Assembly (NCBI GenBank): GCA_027016055.1
Contig: JALWBF010000205.1
Location: forward strand, 1 to 18,539
DNA length: 18,539 bases
DNA from: Archaeoglobaceae archaeon
GTDB lineage: Archaea > Halobacteriota > Archaeoglobi > Archaeoglobales > Archaeoglobaceae
Direction of reading: 5' to 3'
Both the position numbers and the translations under genes were made by a program. Of this stretch, positions 12,888 through 18,539 are shown one piece after another; the first letter of the stretch is position 1; each line of letters begins with the position of its first letter. A model generated the notes under the pieces. The model ran no database searches and had not been told where the DNA came from. It worked only from the letters and a program-made list of their open reading frames with translations.

Positions 12888-14303
12888 TTAGGCGGCTGCT
12901 TCAGCCTTCCCAGCTTCACCTTCGGCCTTCTTCCTGTATTTCGGATGATACTTCTCGATGTATTCTCTTCTGATCTTGGTGAGCTCCTCCTCAGGCAGAA
13001 TGGACAGAAGCTCCCAACCTAAGTCCAACGTGTATTCGATGTCTCTGTCCTCATACTTACCCTGATTAACGAATCTCCTCTCGAATTCATCCGCAAACTT
13101 CAGATACCTCCTGTCTCTCTCTGACAGCGCTTCTTCACCGACTATAGCCACGAGACCTCTCAGGTCGACACCCTCAGCGTAAGCAGCATACATCTGGTCG
13201 TTCCACTCCTTGTGATCCTCTCTCGTCATACCCTTACCGATACCCTCCTTCATCAACCTGCTGAGAGATGGCAGAACGTCGATGGGCGGATAGATACCCT
13301 TAGCATGTAGCTCTCTGCTCAGAACTATCTGTCCCTCCGTAATATAGCCCGTCAGATCCGGAATCGGATGCGTTATGTCGTCACCGGGCATCGTCAGTAT
13401 TGGCATCTGAGTAATCGTTCCCTTCCTTCCTCTAATTCTACCGGCTCTCTCGTATATGGTAGCCAGATCCGTATACATGTAACCCGGATAACCTCTTCTA
13501 CCCGGAACTTCCTCTCTTGCTGCCGAGATCTCTCTAAGTGCTTCACAGTAGTTCGTCATGTCAGTTAGGATGACGAGAATGTGGTAGTCGTATTCGTAGG
13601 CGAGGAATTCGGCAGCCGTTAGAGCCATTCTCGGAGTTATCAATCTCTCAATGGCCGGGTCGCTGGCTAAGTTCAGGAAAACGACAGCTCTCTCCAGAGC
13701 ACCGGTTCTTTCGAACTCCTTCATGAACTGATGAGCCTCCTCGTAGGTGATACCCATAGCGGCGAAGACGATAGCGAATTCCTCTTCAGTTCCCCTAACC
13801 TTAGCCTGCCTTGCAATCTGCAAAGCGATGTCGTTGTGCGGCAAACCTGAACCGCTGAAAATCGGCAACTTCTGACCTCTAACCAGCGTGTTCATTCCGT
13901 CAATAGCTGATATACCGGTTTGGATGAACTCTCTCGGATACTGCCTTGCGTATGGGTTGATGGCAGCACCGACTATTTCTCTTCTCTCCTCCGGAACTAT
14001 CTTCGGCCCACCGTCGATCGGCTCACCCGAACCGCTGAGGATTCTACCGAGCATATCCTTTGAACAGTTCAGCTTGACGACATCTCCTGTGAATCTTACC
14101 GAACACGATTTATCCAAACCTCTTGTTCCTTCGAAAACCTGAACGACGACGAAGTCCTTGGCAGTGTCGAGCACCTGACCTCTTCTCGTTGTTCCATCCG
14201 GAAGGGTAATCGTAACCAGCTCACCGTAAGCTACAGGCTCGGTCTTCTCCAAAAAAACTAAAGGACCGGCAATATCTGTTATGGTCTTATACTCCTTCCC
14301 CAT
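12888..14303 (-). CDS. atpB: A-type ATP synthase subunit B (regulatory nucleotide-binding subunit)
   Basis: 471 residues, usual length. A beta-barrel N-terminus (YKTITDIAGPLVFLEK) is followed by the RecA-like domain, in which the Walker A site is degenerate (FSGSGLPHN at 149-157, no GKT). This marks it as the non-catalytic B subunit. PGRRGYPGYMYTDLATIYERAGR is the family signature. Three B subunits alternate with three A subunits in the soluble head. It lies 6 bp after atpA. The alanine-rich tail (EGEAGKAEAAA) is typical. Confidence 0.97.
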   Translation of the reverse strand: MGKEYKTITDIAGPLVFLEKTEPVAYGELVTITLPDGTTRRGQVLDTAKDFVVVQVFEGTRGLDKSCSVRFTGDVVKLNCSKDMLGRILSGSGEPIDGGPKIVPEERREIVGAAINPYARQYPREFIQTGISAIDGMNTLVRGQKLPIFSGSGLPHNDIALQIARQAKVRGTEEEFAIVFAAMGITYEEAHQFMKEFERTGALERAVVFLNLASDPAIERLITPRMALTAAEFLAYEYDYHILVILTDMTNYCEALREISAAREEVPGRRGYPGYMYTDLATIYERAGRIRGRKGTITQMPILTMPGDDITHPIPDLTGYITEGQIVLSRELHAKGIYPPIDVLPSLSRLMKEGIGKGMTREDHKEWNDQMYAAYAEGVDLRGLVAIVGEEALSERDRRYLKFADEFERRFVNQGKYEDRDIEYTLDLGWELLSILPEEELTKIRREYIEKYHPKYRKKAEGEAGKAEAAA

Positions 14304-14309
14304 AACACA

Positions 14310-16055
14310 TCACTCTCCTATGAGGTTCTTCCTAATCTCAGCCAAAGCCTCCTCCATAACGGGCTTGTAGTTCTCCTCGAACTTAGCCCTCGCGAACTTC
14401 TCCTTACCGGGAACGTTGATTATTTCTTCGACTGGCTTGCCCATCTCTAAGGCTTTGAACATCCAGTCGTTGATCATCTTAATACCCTTAAGCATGTCAT
14501 ACTGCTTCTCAAGTGGGCAGTAAGTATCGACGGGATCGTATGCATACTGAATCAGGAAAACCTCTCTGATCATCCTCGCAATTTCCAAGAGTATTCTCTG
14601 CGCATCCGGCAGGGCATCGCTACCAACCAACTGCACGATCTCCTGCAAGTTGGCTTCCTCCTGCAGGACTTCCATAGCCCAGTTTCTGAGCTCACCCCAG
14701 TCGGGAGCAACGTTCTTCTCGAACCATGGTCTAAGTATTTCGGCATACAGGCTGTAGCTCTGCAACCAGTTGATGGCTGGGAAGTGTCTTCTCGCAGCGA
14801 GCTTTGCATCCAGAGCCCAGAAGACCTTCACGATTCTCAAGGTGTTCTGAGTTACGGGCTCGGAGAAGTCTCCACCCGGCGGTGAAACCGCTCCAACTAC
14901 CGTAACGCTTCCGATGTGTCCGCTGAGCGTCTTAACTCTACCGGCTCTCTCGTAGAACTCAGCCAATCTTGAAGCCAGATAGGCGGGATAACCTTCCTCA
15001 CCGGGCATCTCTTCAAGTCTACCCGATATCTCTCTCATCGCCTCAGCCCATCTGCTTGTGGAGTCAGCCTGAATGGCTACGTCGTAACCCATGTCTCTGA
15101 AGTATTCGGCGATCGTGATGCCAGTATATACCGATGCCTCTCTGGCAGCTACCGGCATGTTCGAAGTGTTCGCGATGAGAACTGTTCTCTCCATCAAAGG
15201 TCTTCCCGTTCTCGGATCCTTAAGCTCCGGGAACTCCTCAAGAACTTCTGTCATCTCGTTTCCTCTTTCTCCGCAACCTATGTATACGATGATCTGAGCG
15301 TCAGCCCACTTAGCCAACTGGTGCTGGGTAACGGTCTTACCGGAACCGAACGGACCTGGAATTGCAGCGGTTCCACCCTTAGCTACCGGGAAGAACGTGT
15401 CGAGTATTCTCTGACCAGTAATAAGCGGGATCTCCGGTGGTAGCTTCTCAACATACGGTCTTGGAATTCTGACTGGCCACTTGTGGTAGAGCTTAAGCTC
15501 GACTCCGTTGTCCAAAACGGCAATGGTATCCTCAACCGTGAAGTCTCCCTCGTATATCTCAGTGATCGTTCCGCTAACGTTGGGCGGAACCAAAATTCTG
15601 TGCTCGGAAATTAGCTCCGTCTCCTTAACGACACCGATTATTTCTCCGCCCTTAACCTTATCACCCTTCTTTACCGTCGGCTTGAAAGCCCACTTCTTCT
15701 TTCTATCCAAACCCGGAGCCTCGATACCTCTTCCAATGAAGTCTCCGCTCACTTCCTTCAAAGCCGGAAGCGGTCTCTGGACTCCATCGTAGATCGTTCC
15801 AAGCATTCCCGGACCGAGTTCGACGCTAAGAGGCATTCCTGTGTTTACGACCTTCTCACCAGGTCTTACTCCAGAAGTATCCTCGTAAACCTGAATTAGA
15901 ACCTTGTCCCCTCTGATGCTCACGACCTCACCCATTAAACCTTCCTCTCCGACCTTACAGACGTCATACATCTTCGCCTTCAGTCCCTCTGCAACCACCA
16001 GTGGTCCTGAAATTCTATAAATCTCTCCAACCGAACCAACCGTTTTCACTTCCAT
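14310..16055 (-). CDS. atpA: A-type ATP synthase catalytic subunit A
   Basis: 581 residues. An N-terminal beta barrel is followed by the 'non-homologous region' insert special to A/V-type subunits (about residues 115-190, DRKKKWAFKPTVKKGDKVKGG). The Walker A site is GPFGSGKT (234-241), with the catalytic glutamate at E263 in CGERGNE. QADSTSRWAEAMREISGRL and GYPAYLASRLAEFYERAGRV are the signature regions. It makes or hydrolyses ATP in the head. No intein is present, although this gene carries one in some archaea. The start overlaps the end of atpF by 10 bp. Confidence 0.98.
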   Translation of the reverse strand: MEVKTVGSVGEIYRISGPLVVAEGLKAKMYDVCKVGEEGLMGEVVSIRGDKVLIQVYEDTSGVRPGEKVVNTGMPLSVELGPGMLGTIYDGVQRPLPALKEVSGDFIGRGIEAPGLDRKKKWAFKPTVKKGDKVKGGEIIGVVKETELISEHRILVPPNVSGTITEIYEGDFTVEDTIAVLDNGVELKLYHKWPVRIPRPYVEKLPPEIPLITGQRILDTFFPVAKGGTAAIPGPFGSGKTVTQHQLAKWADAQIIVYIGCGERGNEMTEVLEEFPELKDPRTGRPLMERTVLIANTSNMPVAAREASVYTGITIAEYFRDMGYDVAIQADSTSRWAEAMREISGRLEEMPGEEGYPAYLASRLAEFYERAGRVKTLSGHIGSVTVVGAVSPPGGDFSEPVTQNTLRIVKVFWALDAKLAARRHFPAINWLQSYSLYAEILRPWFEKNVAPDWGELRNWAMEVLQEEANLQEIVQLVGSDALPDAQRILLEIARMIREVFLIQYAYDPVDTYCPLEKQYDMLKGIKMINDWMFKALEMGKPVEEIINVPGKEKFARAKFEENYKPVMEEALAEIRKNLIGE

Positions 16056-16351
16056 AGGTCAACACCTATCGCCTTTCTTATCTTCTCCCTCAACTCCTCA
16101 ACACTACCCATACCGCCCACCGCAACGAAGGTGGGCTCAACCCTTTCATCGATTTCCCTTCTCAAAGTAACGGGCAACTTCTTAAGATCGTCATATTTAA
16201 TAACAACAATACCAATATCTTCCCTATCTAAAACATCCCTAACGGCGTTAACGAGCTCTTCATCGTTGGTAACATCATAGACATCCCTAATCCCAACGAG
16301 CCTAAAACCGATATTAAACTCCGGATCACCGATTACCGCAACCTTTTTCAT
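16046..16351 (-). CDS. atpF: A-type ATP synthase subunit F
   Basis: 101 residues. MKKVAVIGDPEFNIGFRLVG and the following RDVYDVTNDEEL are the family pattern: an alternating alpha/beta fold with a C-terminal helix that sits on the central stalk with D. It starts within the stop of atpC (ATGA overlap), preceded by a GGTGAT site inside the atpC end, so translation is coupled. Confidence 0.95.
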   Translation of the reverse strand: MKKVAVIGDPEFNIGFRLVGIRDVYDVTNDEELVNAVRDVLDREDIGIVVIKYDDLKKLPVTLRREIDERVEPTFVAVGGMGSVEELREKIRKAIGVDLWK

Positions 16352-17370
16352 AATATCACCAGCTGCTCCTCTATTTCCTCATTCGGAATGCCTTGCCACT
16401 TACCCCAGCCCAATGTTCTAAGGTTATCTACCTCGATCTTCTTTAACACTATATATTGTAACACGGGTAATATAGATAACGGATAGTTGATAGCCCTTTT
16501 AGCAACGATCTCCATCCATGCTTTGTCGAATTTAATCTCAATTCTTGAAATGCTCTTGTCAGTGATCCCCTCAATGCCTTTCCAGAACCAGTAACCTTCC
16601 AAGGCTTTTATGAGCTCATCCCAAGTCATAGCTGAAAGTTTCGCAGCCTCCCTTTCTGTGATCTCAAAGCCGCCCGGGATTATCCTCTTCATTATCTCAT
16701 CCGTGGAAACATCCTCTCTCTTCAACCTCAATATAGTTTTGATGTTCTTTATATCGATTTCCATCCTTATGAAATCCATGAAGAGCTTTAAAGCGATCTC
16801 GTTTGGTCTCTCTTTCAGTAACTTCTGGTAGTAGATCTTGTAAAGCTCATCCTCTATTATGCTAAGCGGCTCACTGCCAATCTTTGATAGAGCTGAATAG
16901 TAAGGCGTGCCTTCAAATGTTTTGACGATCTCGTCGATCTCTTTAGGAATCAGAGATTTGTAAAAATCTATTGTATATTCCCCGATTGGAACCAACGATT
17001 CTTCAATTTCTTCAGCTGATACCCCCGCCATCTTACCTCTAATTACGTTTATGATATTCCAGATATCCCATCTCCTAAGGTATTCGGTAATGAGATACTT
17101 GGCAACGCCGAATGAAACATCCTGAATTTTCTTGTAAGTTCTACCGAGATTAAGGGTTAAAGCATAATCCAAGAGCCTCGGTCCGCTATATTTATAGGCT
17201 AATTCATCGATCTCTCTCTTGTAGTCCGTTTCCTCCAAATACCTGACTATCTCATTGAAGTCCATGTTCAACAGCTTTCGATACTCCTCACTCGGGATGA
17301 GTCTTCTCTTCATCACTTTTACCCTTGCAACTATATACGCCCAAGAAGACTTCTTACTCTTGAGTATCAT
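16348..17370 (-). CDS. atpC: A-type ATP synthase subunit C (rotor adaptor)
   Basis: 340 residues, almost all helical, with no membrane segments. It belongs to the V-type d / A-type C family, whose funnel of helices joins the central stalk to the c ring. Recognisable segments are WAYIVARVKVMKRRLIPSEE at the start, RRWDIWNIINVIRGKMAGVSAEEIEESLVP in the middle, and LKKIEVDNLRTLGWGKWQGI near the end. It follows atpE by 6 bp and overlaps atpF by 4 bp. Confidence 0.95.
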   Translation of the reverse strand: MILKSKKSSWAYIVARVKVMKRRLIPSEEYRKLLNMDFNEIVRYLEETDYKREIDELAYKYSGPRLLDYALTLNLGRTYKKIQDVSFGVAKYLITEYLRRWDIWNIINVIRGKMAGVSAEEIEESLVPIGEYTIDFYKSLIPKEIDEIVKTFEGTPYYSALSKIGSEPLSIIEDELYKIYYQKLLKERPNEIALKLFMDFIRMEIDIKNIKTILRLKREDVSTDEIMKRIIPGGFEITEREAAKLSAMTWDELIKALEGYWFWKGIEGITDKSISRIEIKFDKAWMEIVAKRAINYPLSILPVLQYIVLKKIEVDNLRTLGWGKWQGIPNEEIEEQLVIL

Positions 17371-17376
17371 TGCGGA

Positions 17377-17943
17377 TCACCCGAACAGCATCTTAGACAA
17401 CTCACTCATCTTTTGCTCGTATAGCTGGTTCAGCAACTCTTCAAACGTAAGATTTACCCTCAACTCTCCATCCGCACTCTCTATCACAACACCTCCTAAG
17501 CAGTCGATGTTTCCACCGTATCTTGCATTCAAGCCGAGTTCCTGAATTATTGACTTAATAAGATCCTCGTCATCCTTGTTCGAATAAACCACCATACCCT
17601 CAACGGCATTCTGCTTGAGCAGAGCGGTATATATTTTCTTTTTAGTATCCAGATCCATGTTCTTTACTCTCTCCTCAACAGACTTAAAGACAGCCTCAAG
17701 CACTTCCCTCTGCTTGTTCAGTAACTGTCTTTTCATCTCAAGCCTAACGCTTGAGATTTCCTGCCTTCTTAATGCTTCAGCTTCTTTTTCTCCGTCTTTT
17801 CTCGCCTTCTCTAAAATTTCTTTAGCCTTCTCTTCAGCTTCGGCGATGATCCTTTCTGCCTCTTTCTTGGCTTCGTTGATTATCGCTTGAACCTGCTCCT
17901 CACCCTTCCTATAAATTTCTTGGACTATACTGTCCAGTGGCAT
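17377..17943 (-). CDS. atpE: A-type ATP synthase subunit E (peripheral stalk)
   Basis: 188 residues. The first 100 form a long alanine/glutamate/lysine-rich coiled coil (AIINEAKKEAERIIAEAEEK) and the rest a globular alpha/beta head (GGNIDCLGGVVIESADGEL), the standard E-subunit layout. It pairs with subunit H to tie the head to the membrane part. atpH is not in the window and would lie upstream, beyond the right edge. A GGGTGA site precedes the ATG. Confidence 0.95.
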   Translation of the reverse strand: MPLDSIVQEIYRKGEEQVQAIINEAKKEAERIIAEAEEKAKEILEKARKDGEKEAEALRRQEISSVRLEMKRQLLNKQREVLEAVFKSVEERVKNMDLDTKKKIYTALLKQNAVEGMVVYSNKDDEDLIKSIIQELGLNARYGGNIDCLGGVVIESADGELRVNLTFEELLNQLYEQKMSELSKMLFG

Positions 17944-17968
17944 TTCTGTTCACCCTTTTGCAAAATTT

Positions 17969-18202
17969 TTAGTGGAAAGCGAACATCAGTATGAATGCGA
18001 TGACGAGACCGAAGATGACTATTGTTTCTGGGATAACTGTGAACAGTATACCGAGACCGAAGAAGCTTCTGTCCTCTGCAGTCGCTCCTACTGCGGCAGC
18101 TCCTATTCCACTCTCACCAATTCCAGCTCCAATTCCAGCAATCCCTACAGCCAAACCAGCACCAACCGCAATCAAACCCCTCGCAATCGCATCCTCCGCC
18201 AT
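17969..18202 (-). CDS. atpK: A-type ATP synthase c subunit (proteolipid), first complete copy
   Basis: 77 residues, two membrane helices joined by a short polar loop (TAEDRSF). Helix 1 is glycine/alanine-rich and carries E30 in GIGESGIGAAAVGA. Helix 2 carries the ion-binding carboxylate E59 in VIPETIVIFG. It is the short one-hairpin form, so many copies build the rotor ring. A near-perfect ribosome binding site GGAGGTGG (18208-18215) lies five bases before the ATG, fitting the high copy number needed. The last 127 bp are identical to the second copy at 18413-18539. Confidence 0.96.
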   Translation of the reverse strand: MAEDAIARGLIAVGAGLAVGIAGIGAGIGESGIGAAAVGATAEDRSFFGLGILFTVIPETIVIFGLVIAFILMFAFH

Positions 18203-18207
18203 CTACA

Positions 18208-18215
18208 CCACCTCC
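18208..18215 (-). promoter_or_regulatory. Strong ribosome binding site of atpK
   Basis: GGAGGTGG on the minus strand, five bases before ATG 18202. It is the best match to anti-Shine-Dalgarno in the operon. Confidence 0.65.
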
Positions 18216-18222
18216 AAATAAA

Positions 18223-18411
18223 TTAAATATGTGGGACCAAGTCCCACAGCCTATATCCGAACAGCAATATCAACATCATCAACGAGAACCCCAGCACCAG
18301 CCTAAACGTCGACACTATCCAGTAGTATCTCACGAATTTCTCCATGTTTTTGTCGCTCAGCACCCTTTCCTCTATGAATCTCCTTAATTTCTCCTCCCAG
18401 CCCTCGAACAT
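18223..18411 (-). CDS. Small one-helix membrane protein between two c-subunit genes
   Basis: 62 residues, not recognised. A charged amphipathic N-terminus (FEGWEEKLRRFIEERVLSDK, residues 2-21) is followed by an aromatic stretch (FVRYYWIVSTF) and one hydrophobic helix (about residues 37-56, LVLGFSLMMLILLFGYRLW). Its ATG starts one base after the stop of the upstream c-subunit copy (TAACATG) with no clear ribosome binding site, so translation by re-initiation is likely. 20 bp separate it from atpK. The placement inside the operon suggests a rotor- or membrane-part accessory, an assembly factor, or a poorly conserved passenger. It is short, but the compact in-operon position supports it being real. 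Confidence 0.7.
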   Translation of the reverse strand: MFEGWEEKLRRFIEERVLSDKNMEKFVRYYWIVSTFRLVLGFSLMMLILLFGYRLWDLVPHI

Positions 18412-18412
18412 G

Positions 18413-18539
18413 TTAGTGGAAAGCGAACATCAGTATGAATGCGATGACGAGACCGAAGATGACTATTGTTTCTGGGATAACTGTGAACAGTATACCGAGA
18501 CCGAAGAAGCTTCTGTCCTCTGCAGTCGCTCCTACTGCG
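18413..18539 (-). CDS. atpK: Second A-type ATP synthase c subunit (C-terminal part, cut by window edge)
   Basis: The 127 bases up to the window edge are identical, base for base, to 17969-18095, from the stop codon inward. They encode the end of helix 1 or loop region onward, including the VIPETIVIFG ion-binding segment. The match begins exactly at the stop codon, and the following bases differ. It lies upstream of the 62-residue gene in the operon. The N-terminal part lies outside the window, so whether it is a full, working second gene cannot be decided here. Confidence 0.9.
   Translation of the reverse strand, partial: AVGATAEDRSFFGLGILFTVIPETIVIFGLVIAFILMFAFH

Noticed and set aside
14310..16055. 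Intein in atpA
   Set aside because: The Walker A region GPFGSGKTVTQHQLAKW is continuous and total length is normal.
17972..18226. Plus-strand frames antisense to atpK
   Set aside because: They are mirror frames of the c-subunit gene with Ser/Thr/Asn-rich content.

Overview
The window looks like chromosome of a hyperthermophilic euryarchaeon, most likely from the Archaeoglobales (an inference from gene content, not a database match). The reasons are an A-type ATP synthase operon, archaeal RPA with its RPA-associated partner, DUF2150 and DUF2299 proteins, and a UbiD-type decarboxylase of the kind used in the archaeal mevalonate pathway. Also typical are GGTGAT-type ribosome binding sites, TATA boxes about 26 bp ahead of start codons, heavy use of AGA/AGG and ATA codons, and very charged proteins. 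Gene density is high and most operon members overlap or lie a few bases apart.

Left part (1-3400): the N-terminal part of a family 2 glycosyltransferase runs off the left edge on the minus strand, starting at TTG. About 680 bp without an intact gene follow (439-1116), holding a duplicated TATA element and a decayed small gene that may be a toxin-antitoxin relic. Then come a polysaccharide/lipid flippase-like membrane protein, a 13-bp-stem hairpin between convergent genes, a small zinc-knuckle archaeal protein and tRNA-Arg(UCU).

Middle (3400-7640): a plus-strand group of three genes (DUF2150 protein, SWIM zinc-finger protein, and a 426-residue protein with a possible degenerate nuclease-like N-terminus) runs into a minus-strand pair (YkgJ-type cysteine-cluster protein and an asparagine-synthetase-like protein without the glutaminase cysteine). 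The two groups overlap tail to tail by 74 bp. Next is a 500-bp stretch packed with perfect hairpins. I read it as a relic of an IS200/IS605 (TnpB-type) element or its RNA.

Right-middle (7641-12200): purC (purine synthesis) and a UbiD-family decarboxylase lie on the plus strand. Facing them on the minus strand is the RPA operon (RPA, then RPA-associated protein), and a divergent DUF2299 gene follows.

Right part (12213-18539): a minus-strand A-type ATP synthase operon, read from right to left: partial second c subunit, 62-residue one-helix membrane protein, c subunit (atpK), E, C, F, A, B, D. The two c-subunit copies are identical over all 127 bases visible. The upstream part of the operon (the a subunit/atpI, the peripheral stalk partner atpH, and the promoter) would lie beyond the right edge. 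The c-subunit duplication with the small gene between the copies, and the hairpin-rich intergenic region, are the most interesting items.
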